DNA of 21,480 nucleotides from SIG578 sp036311245 (GCA_036311245.1 JAXJQH010000076.1:1-21480), one strand, 5' to 3'; positions 1 to 8,002 are shown, counted from the first letter of the stretch. Numbers and translations are program-made. The notes: generated from the letters alone by a model not told the origin.

Positions 1-1260
1 GGTAACAACAAACTGGGCGGTGACGACTTTGACCAGAGACTTATGGACTATTTCTGCGCAGAGTTTAAAAAGTCCTCGGGCATTGACCTTTCTGCTGATA
101 AAATGGCTATGCAGCGCGTTAAAGAGGCTGCTGAAAAGGCAAAAATTGAGCTTTCGGGTGTTACTCAGGCTCATGTTAACCTGCCCTTTATTACCGCTGA
201 TGCAACAGGCCCCAAGCACCTTGACTTAACAATTACAAGAGCTAAATTCAACGAGCTTACAGCTGACTTGGTTGAGGCTACTATGGGACCCGTAAAACAA
301 GCTCTTTCTGACGCAGGTCTCTCGCCCTCTGACCTTCACAAGGTTCTTTTAGTCGGCGGCTCGACCCGTATTCCCGCTGTTTCTGATGCTGTTAAGAATT
401 ACACCGGCAAAGAGCCTTTCAAGGGCATCAACCCCGACGAGTGTGTTGCTCTCGGCGCTGCAATTCAGGGCGGTGTTCTCGGCGGCGAGGTTAAGGGACT
501 GCTTCTCTTAGACGTTACTCCCCTGTCACTTGGACTTGAAACACTCGGCGGTGTTTGCACAAGAATTATCGAGCGCAACACCACCATTCCTACCAAGAAA
601 TCTCAGATTTTCTCCACCGCGGCTGATGGTCAGACCTCGGTTGAAATCAATATTCTTCAGGGTGAAAGAGAGTTTGCTAAGGATAACAAATCTCTCGGTA
701 TGTTCCGCTTAGACGGTATCCCCGCTGCTCCCAGAGGAGTTCCTCAGATTGAGGTTTCCTTTGACATTGATGCCAACGGCATCGTTAATGTTTCGGCAAA
801 GGACCTTGGAACAGGAAAAGAGCAGAAAATCACCATCACCTCCTCCACCAATATGTCTAAAGAGGACATTGAAAAGGCTGTTCAGAATGCAGAGCAGTTT
901 GCCGCCGAGGACAAAAAGCGTCGCGAGGAGATTGATGTTCGCAACAACGCAGACCAGATGGTTTATCAGACCGAGAAGACCATTAGCGAGCTCGGCGACA
1001 AGATTGAAGCTGCTGACAAGGACGACCTGACTGCAAAGCTTGAGGCTCTCAAAGAGGCTCTTAAGGGAACCGACACCGAGGCTATAAAGGCAAAGCAGGA
1101 TGAGCTTCAGAATGCTTTCTTTGCAGTTTCGCAAAAAGTATACAGCCAGGCAAACGCACAGCAGGCAGCTGCGGGCGGTGCTGATGCAGGCGCTGCGGGC
1201 GCTGATTACGTTGACGCTGATTACTCCGAGGTTAAGGACGAAAATAGCGAAAACAAATAA
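1..1260 (+). CDS. dnaK: Molecular chaperone DnaK (Hsp70), 5' end outside the window
   Basis: ATP-dependent Hsp70 chaperone that binds exposed hydrophobic peptides with DnaJ and GrpE in the cytoplasm. The reading frame is open from base 1, so the start lies upstream; 419 residues are visible and roughly the first 190 residues of a normal ~610-residue DnaK are missing. The visible part begins in the nucleotide-binding domain (LGGDDFD), continues through the VLLVGGSTRIP phosphate-binding segment, the hydrophobic interdomain linker (LLLLDVTPLSLG) and the substrate-binding beta domain (ERNTTIPTKKSQ, NILQGERE), then a helical lid and an Ala/Gly-rich disordered tail ending in acidic residues. dnaJ follows 83 bases downstream in the usual dnaK-dnaJ order. 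A stem-loop lies between them. Identity is certain; only the truncation by the window edge is unusual. Confidence 0.98.
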   Translation, partial: GNNKLGGDDFDQRLMDYFCAEFKKSSGIDLSADKMAMQRVKEAAEKAKIELSGVTQAHVNLPFITADATGPKHLDLTITRAKFNELTADLVEATMGPVKQALSDAGLSPSDLHKVLLVGGSTRIPAVSDAVKNYTGKEPFKGINPDECVALGAAIQGGVLGGEVKGLLLLDVTPLSLGLETLGGVCTRIIERNTTIPTKKSQIFSTAADGQTSVEINILQGEREFAKDNKSLGMFRLDGIPAAPRGVPQIEVSFDIDANGIVNVSAKDLGTGKEQKITITSSTNMSKEDIEKAVQNAEQFAAEDKKRREEIDVRNNADQMVYQTEKTISELGDKIEAADKDDLTAKLEALKEALKGTDTEAIKAKQDELQNAFFAVSQKVYSQANAQQAAAGGADAGAAGADYVDADYSEVKDENSENK

Positions 1261-1272
1261 AAACAAATAGCA

Positions 1273-1313
1273 GCATTTGCCGCCCAAAAGCTAAGGGCGG
1301 CTTATGCCTTTTG
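1273..1313 (+). terminator. Stem-loop in the dnaK-dnaJ gap, possible weak terminator or processing site
   Basis: GCCGCCC at 1279-1285 pairs with GGGCGGC at 1295-1301. An outer GCAT/ATGC helix (1273-1276 with 1304-1307) extends it across a TT/TT internal mismatch. It is followed only by CTTTTG, a poor T-tract, so it may be an attenuator or mRNA-stability element that lowers dnaJ expression relative to dnaK rather than a full terminator. Confidence 0.55.
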
Positions 1314-1343
1314 TGGACAATGTTTTTAAAAGGGTGAATCAAA

Positions 1344-2489
1344 TTGGCAGAAAAACGAGATTATTACGAGGTGCTTGGGTTATCCAAGGGCGCCTCGGAG
1401 GATGAGATAAAAAAGGCTTACAGACAGAAAGCCAAGCAATATCATCCCGACTTAAATCCCGGCGACAAAGAGGCTGAGGCAAAATTTAAAGAAGCCAGCG
1501 AGGCGCACGAGGTTCTTTCCGACCCTCAGAAGCGTGCAAGGTATGACCAATTCGGACACGCAGGCGTTGACCCGAGCTACGGCGCGGGAGGCGCAGGCGG
1601 CGGTTTTGGCGGCTTTGGCGGTTTTGGCGGCGGAATGGATTTTGACCTTGGAGATATCTTTGGCTCTATATTCGGCGGTGGTGGCAGACGTGCTAATCCC
1701 AACGCTCCTCGAAGAGGAAGCGATGTTGAGGTTTCTGTTTCTATTGACTTTTTAGAAGCCTGCCACGGCGTTAGCAAAACCATTGAATTCAGTCATATGG
1801 ACAAATGTCCCGAATGCAGCGGCAGCGGCGCAGCAGCAGGCTCTTCACCTCAGACCTGCCCCGATTGCGGCGGCAGCGGTCAGGTGCGAATGACTCAGCG
1901 CACGCCTTTTGGAATGACCACCACTATGCGCCCTTGCTCACGCTGCGGCGGAAAGGGCAAGATTATTTCCAATCCTTGCAAAAAGTGCAGCGGCAGCGGT
2001 CAAGTGCGCCGCACACGCAAGCTTGACATAAATATCCCCGCAGGCATTGATGACGGTCAGGTTCTTACTCTGCGCTCTCAGGGTGATATCGGCTTTAACG
2101 GCGGTCCTTCGGGTGATGTGCTTGTAGATGTTTTGGTGCGCCCGCACCCCATTTTCAAGCGCGAAGGCTACCACGTTTTCTGCGAAGTTCCCATAACATA
2201 TGTTCAGGCAACGCTTGGCGACGAGCTGACTGTTCCCACCATTGACGGCAAGGTTAAATACAAAATCCCTGAGGGAACTCAGCCGGGAACGACATTCCGC
2301 CTTAAAAACAAGGGTATCAAGCAGGTAAACGGTAGCTCACGCGGCGACCAATATGTTTCGGTTACAGTTGAGGTGCCTAAAAATCTTTCCAAAAAACAGA
2401 AAGAAGCTATGCGCGAGCTGGAAAAGACACTTTCAGGCGCCAGCTATGAAAAACGCCGCGGTTTTTTTGACAGATTAAAGGATTTATAA
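1344..2489 (+). CDS. dnaJ: Chaperone protein DnaJ (Hsp40, type I)
   Basis: Hsp40 co-chaperone that delivers clients to DnaK and stimulates its ATPase. At 381 residues it has full type I architecture: a J domain at about residues 1-70 with HPD at 34-36, a Gly/Phe-rich linker at about 75-115, four zinc-binding CxxCxGxG repeats (CPECSGSG, CPDCGGSG, CSRCGGKG, CKKCSGSG), and the C-terminal substrate-binding beta domains. The start is TTG at 1344, chosen because it gives the canonical J-domain N-terminus and has AGGGTG at 1331-1336 at proper spacing. It sits directly downstream of dnaK and 24 bases upstream of the CPBP protease gene. No key residue is missing. Confidence 0.97.
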   Translation: MAEKRDYYEVLGLSKGASEDEIKKAYRQKAKQYHPDLNPGDKEAEAKFKEASEAHEVLSDPQKRARYDQFGHAGVDPSYGAGGAGGGFGGFGGFGGGMDFDLGDIFGSIFGGGGRRANPNAPRRGSDVEVSVSIDFLEACHGVSKTIEFSHMDKCPECSGSGAAAGSSPQTCPDCGGSGQVRMTQRTPFGMTTTMRPCSRCGGKGKIISNPCKKCSGSGQVRRTRKLDINIPAGIDDGQVLTLRSQGDIGFNGGPSGDVLVDVLVRPHPIFKREGYHVFCEVPITYVQATLGDELTVPTIDGKVKYKIPEGTQPGTTFRLKNKGIKQVNGSSRGDQYVSVTVEVPKNLSKKQKEAMRELEKTLSGASYEKRRGFFDRLKDL

Positions 2490-2513
2490 AATACTCAAAA
2501 GGAGGCAAAGCAT

Positions 2514-3485
2514 ATGAATACAAATCCCATTATTGCGGCGGAAACCGCCTCGGATTTGCGGCAGGACATTTTAAAAACAGGCACTGTGCTGTGTCTTTTT
2601 ACGCCGCTTTGCTATATAATTGCCTCCTTTTTTCTCTCTACATACGCATCTAACACCTCTCTTTCGGGCGAGGCTCTTACCGCTTCTTTTATGCAGAGCT
2701 CTTATTATGCCGCTTACTCTCTTGTAGTTTCGCTAATTCCGATGCTCTTGTGCATAGTGCTGCTTTTTGTGCTTTACCGGCGCAGGTTTTCTCCTATGAT
2801 GATAAAGCCCGCTGTGCCTTTTAAAAGTTTTATTCTGACACTTACAGCAGGACTTATTTCAATCCCTCTTTGCAGCGCAGTTTCGGAATTTACTGTAAAA
2901 ACAATAGAGCGAGCAGGCTTAAATATAAGCACTACTGACGCGCCCCATGGAGCTTTTGCAACCTTTGCATTTATAGCGGCGCACGTTATACTTGCGCCGA
3001 TTTTAGAGGAGCTTTTTTTCAGGGGACTAATTTTAGAGCGGCTTCGCCGATACGGTGATATTTTTGCAGTGCTTACATGCGCAATGATGTTTTCTCTGCT
3101 GCACGCTTCATTTCAAAGCTTTCCTTCAGCCTTTGTCAGCGGTATTATTTTCGGACTTGCCGCTGTATGGACGGGGTCATTTTTAGCGCCCGCTATAATT
3201 CACGCATTAAACAACGCTATTTCGGTGGCGCTCATTCTTATATCCGAAAATATTTCATCTGCGGCGGCTGAATTAGTGTTCATAGGTGTTATAGGCGCGC
3301 TTGTTATTATATCGGTTTTAGCAATATTTATCTTTTTAAAGAAAAATCCCGAAGCTTTTTCATTTGTCTACTCAGGAAATTTACTCACAAAAAAACGCAG
3401 GGCGGGAATTTTGTTTTTCAGCCTTCCGATGATCATATTTATCTTTTTATCTTTGTCTTCCGCGCTTTCTGCGGCGGTAGCTTAA
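2514..3485 (+). CDS. CPBP-family intramembrane glutamic endopeptidase (CAAX protease-like)
   Basis: Predicted polytopic membrane protease of the CPBP/Abi family (323 aa). These are intramembrane proteases related to eukaryotic Rce1; bacterial members serve in peptide maturation, self-immunity or unknown housekeeping roles. The diagnostic motifs are visible: EELFFR with E165, E166 and R170, a second-motif histidine in FSLLHASF (H197), and HALNN beginning at H230. About eight hydrophobic segments span the length, including pairs near residues 25-45, 65-85 and 105-125 and a C-terminal set after residue 245. An AAGGAGG box lies at 2499-2505, nine bases before the ATG. It lies between dnaJ and tadA in a tight co-directional run. 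No bacteriocin or quorum-sensing gene is nearby, so the substrate cannot be inferred. Confidence 0.88.
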   Translation: MNTNPIIAAETASDLRQDILKTGTVLCLFTPLCYIIASFFLSTYASNTSLSGEALTASFMQSSYYAAYSLVVSLIPMLLCIVLLFVLYRRRFSPMMIKPAVPFKSFILTLTAGLISIPLCSAVSEFTVKTIERAGLNISTTDAPHGAFATFAFIAAHVILAPILEELFFRGLILERLRRYGDIFAVLTCAMMFSLLHASFQSFPSAFVSGIIFGLAAVWTGSFLAPAIIHALNNAISVALILISENISSAAAELVFIGVIGALVIISVLAIFIFLKKNPEAFSFVYSGNLLTKKRRAGILFFSLPMIIFIFLSLSSALSAAVA

Positions 3486-3497
3486 CAGGAGCTGTTT

Positions 3498-3968
3498 ATG
3501 AAAAGTGATTTGCATTATATGCGCATAGCGCTAAGACAAGCCAAAAAAGCGGCAGCGATGGGTGAAGTGCCGGTTGGCGCAGTTTTGGTAAAGCGCGAAA
3601 ATGACGGCAGCGAGAAAATTGTAAGCTACGGCTACAACAAGCGTGAAAAATGCAAAAATGCGCTTATGCACGCAGAAATTTCTGCCATCGACAAGGCCTG
3701 CCGCCGTCTTAAAAGTTGGCGGCTATCTGATTGTACTCTTTATGTTACGCTCGAGCCTTGCCCTATGTGCGCGGGCGCGGCAATAAATGCGCGGCTCTCA
3801 AGAGTTGTTTTCGGTGCGCGCGACCTGCGGTTTGGCGCTTGCGGCTCGGCAGTTAATCTCTATGAAGTTCCATTTAATCACATTCCTAAGCTTCAGGGCC
3901 CTATAATGCAGGAGCAGTGCGCGGCTATTCTTACAGATTTCTTTAAGGCTCGCAGAAAAAAGCTTTAA
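3498..3968 (+). CDS. tadA: tRNA(Arg) adenosine-34 deaminase TadA
   Basis: Zinc-dependent deaminase that converts the wobble adenosine 34 of tRNA-Arg(ACG) to inosine, allowing one tRNA to read CGU, CGC and CGA. The 156-residue length is typical. The cytidine-deaminase-fold active site is intact: HAE with zinc ligand H58 and proton-shuttling E60, and PCPMC with zinc ligands C88 and C91, almost exactly the numbering of the E. coli enzyme. The family sequence around TLEPCPMCAGA and the following NARLSRVVFGA segment support tRNA rather than free-nucleotide specificity. AGGAG at 3487-3491 precedes the ATG. The gene begins 12 bases after the CPBP protease, suggesting cotranscription. Confidence 0.95.
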   Translation: MKSDLHYMRIALRQAKKAAAMGEVPVGAVLVKRENDGSEKIVSYGYNKREKCKNALMHAEISAIDKACRRLKSWRLSDCTLYVTLEPCPMCAGAAINARLSRVVFGARDLRFGACGSAVNLYEVPFNHIPKLQGPIMQEQCAAILTDFFKARRKKL

Positions 3969-3987
3969 ATTGTTTACGGTTTGTTTG

Positions 3988-4016
3988 TTGTTTTAAAGGA
4001 TTTTTTAGGGTAAAAT
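3988..4016 (+). promoter_or_regulatory. Candidate sigma-A promoter for the DUF5685/J-domain genes
   Basis: TTGTTT at 3988-3993 and TAAAAT at 4011-4016 are separated by exactly 17 bases in the AT-rich 72-base gap after tadA. The start codon at 4041 follows about 18 bases after the predicted transcription start. The -35 match is only 4/6. Confidence 0.5.
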
Positions 4017-4040
4017 ATATAAAACGGAACGGAGAGCAGT

Positions 4041-4925
4041 ATGTTTGGGTATTTACGGCCAATGAAGCCGGAAATGAAGATTTGTGAATATCAGGCATAC
4101 AACGCAGTTTACTGCGGATTTTGCCGCGCAATGGGAGCCTCAGGCTCTTTTCTGCGCCTTACGCTGAGCTATGATTTCACCTTCTTTTCCCTGCTGTCCC
4201 TTTCGCTTTGTGAGGATTTTTGCGGTTTTGAAAAATGCCGCTGTCCCGTAAAACCGTTCCTAAAACGCACCTGCGTAAAGCACACTCCCGAGCTTTCATA
4301 TGCAGCTGACCTTGCAGTGCTGATGCTTTACGCAAAGCTCAAAGACAATCTTTCAGACCGCGACGGCGGCGCGCTTTTTGCCCGCTTAGCTCTTCTTTAC
4401 ATTACGCCTCGTTATCGAAAGGTTGCAAAAAGGCTGCCGAGCGAAAATGAAGCACTAAAAAGATATCTTTCGTCCCAACAGCAGGCAGAGGAGCAAAAAG
4501 CGGGTGTTGATGCCTGCTGTGACCCTACTGCGCAGCTTTTATCTGAATTTTTCGCCTCTCTTTCTAAGGAGAGTAAGCAAAAAGAGAGCTTACAACGGCT
4601 TGGATATGTTTTGGGGCGCTGGATTTATCTTTTAGATGCCGTCGACGATTTGGAGAAGGACCTTAAAAGCGGCGCTTTTAATCCCTTAAAGACAAAGGAT
4701 ACTCTTTCCGACGAGGAAATGGACAAAATCAAAGAGGAATGCGAGCTTTCACTGAACATTTGCATAAGCGAGGCTTGTGACGCACTACTTAAGCTTAAGC
4801 TTATGCACTTTGAGCCGATTTTAAAGAATATTATATTCTTGGGACTTAAAAATACTCAGAATGCCGTTTTACACCATAAGAGCAAAAAGGAAAGGAAGCT
4901 TGCCTTAAATGGAAAATCCCTATAG
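4041..4925 (+). CDS. DUF5685 family protein
   Basis: A 294-residue protein recognised by its N-terminus (MFGYLRPMKPEMKICEYQAY) as the uncharacterised DUF5685 family, common in Clostridia. No biochemical function is known. Visible features are clustered cysteines near the N-terminus (C15, C25, C28 in YCGFCRAMG, then a CRCP motif and a CVKH motif about 40-50 residues later), which could bind a metal. The rest is mostly helical and ends in a Lys-rich tail. The acidic segment DAVDDLEKDLKSGAFNPLK is superficially like Asp-rich motifs of isoprenoid-type helical enzymes, but this is not enough to claim activity. Its last 17 bases overlap the start of the J-domain gene, implying translational coupling and a shared role. 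GGAGAG lies at 4031-4036. Confidence 0.85.
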   Translation: MFGYLRPMKPEMKICEYQAYNAVYCGFCRAMGASGSFLRLTLSYDFTFFSLLSLSLCEDFCGFEKCRCPVKPFLKRTCVKHTPELSYAADLAVLMLYAKLKDNLSDRDGGALFARLALLYITPRYRKVAKRLPSENEALKRYLSSQQQAEEQKAGVDACCDPTAQLLSEFFASLSKESKQKESLQRLGYVLGRWIYLLDAVDDLEKDLKSGAFNPLKTKDTLSDEEMDKIKEECELSLNICISEACDALLKLKLMHFEPILKNIIFLGLKNTQNAVLHHKSKKERKLALNGKSL

Positions 4926-5517
4926 AGTTTTAGGCGTTGCAGAAACTGCAAGTGACGAGCAAATAAAAGCTGTATACCGAGAGCTTTGCAAAAAATACCA
5001 TCCCGACCTGCGTCCTGAGGGTGTTTCGCAGCAAGAGGCGGAAAAAAAGATGGCTGAAATAAACGCCGCATATGACCAGATTATGCTCTCTCGCCGCGGC
5101 GCGGCTTCGGGCAGCGGAGCGGCTTACGGCTCATACGGCGCTTCTCAGTTTGCCGATATCCGCAGGCTCATAAATCAGCGCAGAATTCCCGAGGCAGAGG
5201 AGCTGCTTGACGGTGTCCCCGCTGCCTTAAGAAATGCAGAGTGGCATTTTTTAAAGGCAACTGTTCTTTATTCGCGAGGCTGGTTTAATGACGCCTTTGG
5301 TTATTTTGCAACAGCGCACCGAATGGAGCCTAATAACAGCGAGTATGCCGCGGCATACAATCAGATGTCGGCGCGCAGAAACGGAACCTACAATCCCGGC
5401 GGATATCGCACCGCAGGCTCTCCTATGGACAATTCCTGCAACGATATGTGCTGTGATTTTATGCTCTGCAACTGCCTGTGCAATATTTGCGACGGGGACT
5501 GCAATCCCTGCTGCTAA
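4909..5517 (+). CDS. J-domain protein with TPR-like middle and 10-cysteine C-terminal tail
   Basis: A 202-residue DnaJ-like co-chaperone of type III form. A J domain covers about residues 1-62 with intact HPD at 31-33, but there is no Gly/Phe linker and no DnaJ zinc-finger domain. Residues about 80-165 resemble TPR-like helices (ADIRRLINQRRIPEAEELL, WHFLKATVLYSRGWFNDAF). The last 26 residues (177-202) contain ten cysteines in mainly CxxC, CC and CxC spacing, which may bind metal or become acylated. No membrane segment is present. The start codon lies inside the end of the DUF5685 gene with AAGGAAG at 4892-4898. It could recruit DnaK to a dedicated client, perhaps the coupled DUF5685 protein; that is inference. 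dnaK and canonical dnaJ lie only 3-4 kb upstream. Confidence 0.88.
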   Translation: MENPYRVLGVAETASDEQIKAVYRELCKKYHPDLRPEGVSQQEAEKKMAEINAAYDQIMLSRRGAASGSGAAYGSYGASQFADIRRLINQRRIPEAEELLDGVPAALRNAEWHFLKATVLYSRGWFNDAFGYFATAHRMEPNNSEYAAAYNQMSARRNGTYNPGGYRTAGSPMDNSCNDMCCDFMLCNCLCNICDGDCNPCC

Positions 5518-5532
5518 AAGCGAGGTTGGATT

Positions 5533-6069
5533 ATGCGCACAAGCTATAAGGTTTCCTTAGGCGGTATGATAATGGCGCTCTCTACCCTTTGTATGACCGC
5601 TACAAATCTCTTTCCCGCCGCCTCCTTTGCACTGCCTGCAATCGCAGGATTTTTGCTTATTCCTGTTAATTTGGAGCTTGGGAAAAAGTGGGCGTTTTCG
5701 GTTTATGTCGGAGTCTCTCTGCTTAGTATTTTTATTTCCTCTGACCACACGGCAATTATTTCCTTTGTTGCTTTTTTCGGCTACTATCCGATAGTCAAGG
5801 GAATTATCGAAAAGCTGCGCCGAAGTGTTTTGGAGTGGATTATAAAAATACTTTTGCTAAATTGCGCCATTTTGGTTGGCATTTTGATAACACTCGCCTT
5901 TTTCGGTTTTGAAATGCTGCTGCTTGAGTACGGCGAGTTTGGAAAAATCGGAATTTTAGTTTATATCCTCTGCTTAAACGGAGCATTTGTGATTTTTGAC
6001 ATTGCTCTGACTCGAATGATAACGCTCATTATTTTAAAATTTATTCCGCTGCTTAAAAAAATAAAATGA
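5533..6069 (+). CDS. Small polytopic membrane protein of unknown function
   Basis: A 178-residue hydrophobic protein that I cannot assign to a named family. About five to six membrane segments are apparent: residues 5-30, 34-45, 50-75, 95-122, 135-155 and possibly 155-172. The start MRTSYKVSLGGMIMALST and compact size resemble substrate-binding S components of ECF transporters or other clostridial membrane proteins with a KxxLGGMxxAL N-terminus, but no ECF ATPase or T component is adjacent, so this is only a possibility. It begins 15 bases after the J-domain gene with a weak AGGTTGG box and ends 16 bases before the phosphatase start, consistent with an operon position. Confidence 0.7.
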   Translation: MRTSYKVSLGGMIMALSTLCMTATNLFPAASFALPAIAGFLLIPVNLELGKKWAFSVYVGVSLLSIFISSDHTAIISFVAFFGYYPIVKGIIEKLRRSVLEWIIKILLLNCAILVGILITLAFFGFEMLLLEYGEFGKIGILVYILCLNGAFVIFDIALTRMITLIILKFIPLLKKIK

Positions 6070-6085
6070 AAGGGTGAGAGCACGG

Positions 6086-6514
6086 GTGAAAAGCATTGTG
6101 TTTGTCTGCACAGGAAACACCTGCCGCAGCGCAATGGCAGCCGCTATTGCAAAAAAACTATGCAATGAGCGCGCTTTAAATGTGAAGATTGATAGCTGCG
6201 GGCTTGCCGCGCCTGTAGGCTCTCCCGCCTCTGAAAACGCATCTCTTGCACTCTCTGAGCTTTACGGAATTGACCTTTCCTCGCACAAAGCAGCGCAGGC
6301 TACGGCAGAGCTTTTAGATGGCGCTGACATTATTTTTACAATGACCCCTCAGCACGCATCGGCTCTATCCTCTATCCCCTCATTATGTGGTAAGCTGCGC
6401 TGCGCGCAGCCGCCGATAGCTGACCCTTATATGCAGGATTTATCTGTATATAAAAAAGCCGCTGAGCAGCTCTACTCACAAATTGACTCGCTCTTATCCG
6501 AGGTGGCTAAATGA
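6086..6514 (+). CDS. Low-molecular-weight phosphatase, probable protein arginine phosphatase (YwlE-like)
   Basis: Cysteine-based phosphatase of the LMW-PTP fold, 142 residues. The P-loop reads CTGNTCRS with nucleophile C8 and R14, and the general-acid loop is DPY with D113. At the P-loop position that is Ile or Leu in tyrosine phosphatases it has Thr (T12), the residue that in Bacillus YwlE confers phosphoarginine specificity, so removal of McsB-type arginine phosphorylation is the best guess. I chose the GTG at 6086 because AGGGTGAG at 6071-6078 sits at correct distance; the alternative GTG at 6074 lies inside that box. The stop codon overlaps the rimI start by four bases (ATGA), so the two are translationally coupled. 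No mcsA/mcsB/clpC genes are in the window. Confidence 0.85.
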   Translation: MKSIVFVCTGNTCRSAMAAAIAKKLCNERALNVKIDSCGLAAPVGSPASENASLALSELYGIDLSSHKAAQATAELLDGADIIFTMTPQHASALSSIPSLCGKLRCAQPPIADPYMQDLSVYKKAAEQLYSQIDSLLSEVAK

Positions 6515-6957
6515 TGGATTTTAACATTGTTTTAATGGAAGAAAGACATCTTGACGGAGTCTCTTTGCTTGAAAAGGCCTCATTTTCACGCGCTTGGTCA
6601 AAGCAGGCTCTTAAAGATGAGATAGACAACCCAAATGCGCATTTTTTAGTTGCTGAGAAAGATGGCGAGGTTTTGGGGTATGTCGGCTGCATTTTCGTTT
6701 TAGGCGAGGGCAGCATTACAAATGTTGCTGTTTCTCCCGAGCATCGAAGACAGAAAATTGCAGACTCGCTTATTCTGCGGCTTATACAAGATGCCAAAGA
6801 CGGCGGAAATGATACCCTTTTCTTAGAGGTAAGGTGCAGCAACAGTGCTGCTATTTCTTTATACAAAAAACACGGCTTTATAACCTGCGCCACCCGCAAG
6901 AATTTTTACAGAGACCCCACTGAGGACGCTTACATAATGCGGCTTTTACTTAAATAA
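6511..6957 (+). CDS. rimI: Ribosomal-protein alanine N-acetyltransferase RimI
   Basis: GNAT-family acetyltransferase of 148 residues, expected to acetylate the N-terminal Ala of ribosomal protein S18 using acetyl-CoA. GNAT elements seen are beta-4 SITNVAVSPEHRRQ, the helix-3 segment, the LEVRCSNSAAISLYKKHGF motif B typical of RimI, and the C-terminal YRDPTEDAYIM signature. The acetyl-CoA pyrophosphate loop, usually R/Q-x-x-G-x-G/A, reads RRQKIA here, with Lys replacing the first Gly. ATG at 6511 overlaps the previous stop; ATG at 6514 is an alternative. The rimI-tsaD neighbourhood is the classic Gram-positive arrangement and supports the name. Confidence 0.88.
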   Translation: MMDFNIVLMEERHLDGVSLLEKASFSRAWSKQALKDEIDNPNAHFLVAEKDGEVLGYVGCIFVLGEGSITNVAVSPEHRRQKIADSLILRLIQDAKDGGNDTLFLEVRCSNSAAISLYKKHGFITCATRKNFYRDPTEDAYIMRLLLK

Positions 6958-6973
6958 ACACTTAGGTGATAAT

Positions 6974-8002
6974 ATGAAAGACACGCTGATCCTTGCTATT
7001 GAATCATCTTGCGATGAAACTGCCGCCGCAGTTATAAAAAACGGGCGGGAGATAGTTTCAAATGTTGTTATGACACAAATTGAGCGCCACCGACTTTTCG
7101 GCGGCGTTGTTCCCGAAATTGCATCGAGAATGCACATTGAAAGCATCTGCCACACAGTGGACAAGGCGTTTGGTGATGCAGGTCTCCAAAAAAGTGATAT
7201 TGATGCCATCGCAGTTACTGCTGCGCCCGGACTTATTGGCTCGCTGCTTGTTGGAGTAAACTATGCAAAGTCGCTTTCGCTGCTTCTCAACAAGCCCTTA
7301 GTGCCGGTGCATCATCTGCGCGGTCACGTTGCGGCAAACTATCTTGTGCACAAGGATTTAGAGCCGCCATTTCTCTGCCTTATTGCATCGGGCGGACACA
7401 GTCACATTGTTGTTGTACGCTCATACACAGATTTTGAGGTTATCGGCAAGACACGCGACGATGCGGCAGGCGAGGCATTTGACAAGGCTGCCCGCGCTAT
7501 GGGTTACCCTTACCCCGGCGGCATAGCTATTGACAAGGCTGCCGCTTTGGGCAACAAAAGCGCATTTAAGCTCCCCCATCCTCAGCTTGACACTCCTTAT
7601 GACTACAGCTTTTCGGGGCTGAAAACCGCCGTTTTAAACCTTCTAAACAGCGCAAATCAAAAGGGCGAGGAAATCTGCCGAGAGGACCTCTCTGCAAGCT
7701 TCCAGCACACCGTTTGTGAGATACTTTGCGACAAACTGTTTCTTGCTGCCGAAAATTTGGGATTTAAAACCATTGTTGCGGCAGGCGGTGTTTGCGCTAA
7801 CAGCGGTCTCAGAGCAGAACTTGAGAAACGCTCAAAGGAAAAAGGCTGCTCGCTCTATTATCCGCCCCTTTCTCTGTGCGGTGATAATGCGGCAATGATT
7901 GGCGCGCAGGGATATTTTGAGTACATAGCAGGAGTTCGCGCTCCACTTTCGCTCAACGCATATGCGACTATGGATATAGCTGATTTAAATTGGGAAAAAT
8001 AG
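6974..8002 (+). CDS. tsaD: tRNA N6-adenosine threonylcarbamoyltransferase TsaD
   Basis: Catalytic subunit that transfers the threonylcarbamoyl group to A37 of ANN-decoding tRNAs (t6A) together with TsaB and TsaE. At 342 residues it is full length. It shows the ASKHA-fold N-terminus ILAIESSCDETAAAV, the metal-binding HLRGH motif (H114 and H118, matching E. coli H111/H115), the nucleotide-binding ASGGHSH loop, the GEAFDKAARAMG and YPGG segments, the FSGLKTAV stretch and the final CGDNAAMIG aspartate. AGGTGAT precedes the ATG, and the gap after rimI is 16 bases. tsaB and tsaE, often next to it, are not present between dnaK and this gene. A strong bidirectional terminator follows. Confidence 0.97.
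   Translation: MKDTLILAIESSCDETAAAVIKNGREIVSNVVMTQIERHRLFGGVVPEIASRMHIESICHTVDKAFGDAGLQKSDIDAIAVTAAPGLIGSLLVGVNYAKSLSLLLNKPLVPVHHLRGHVAANYLVHKDLEPPFLCLIASGGHSHIVVVRSYTDFEVIGKTRDDAAGEAFDKAARAMGYPYPGGIAIDKAAALGNKSAFKLPHPQLDTPYDYSFSGLKTAVLNLLNSANQKGEEICREDLSASFQHTVCEILCDKLFLAAENLGFKTIVAAGGVCANSGLRAELEKRSKEKGCSLYYPPLSLCGDNAAMIGAQGYFEYIAGVRAPLSLNAYATMDIADLNWEK

Noticed and set aside
709..1287. 192-codon open frame antisense to dnaK
   Set aside because: Shadow of strongly biased dnaK codons; composition is Leu/Cys-rich and matches no family.
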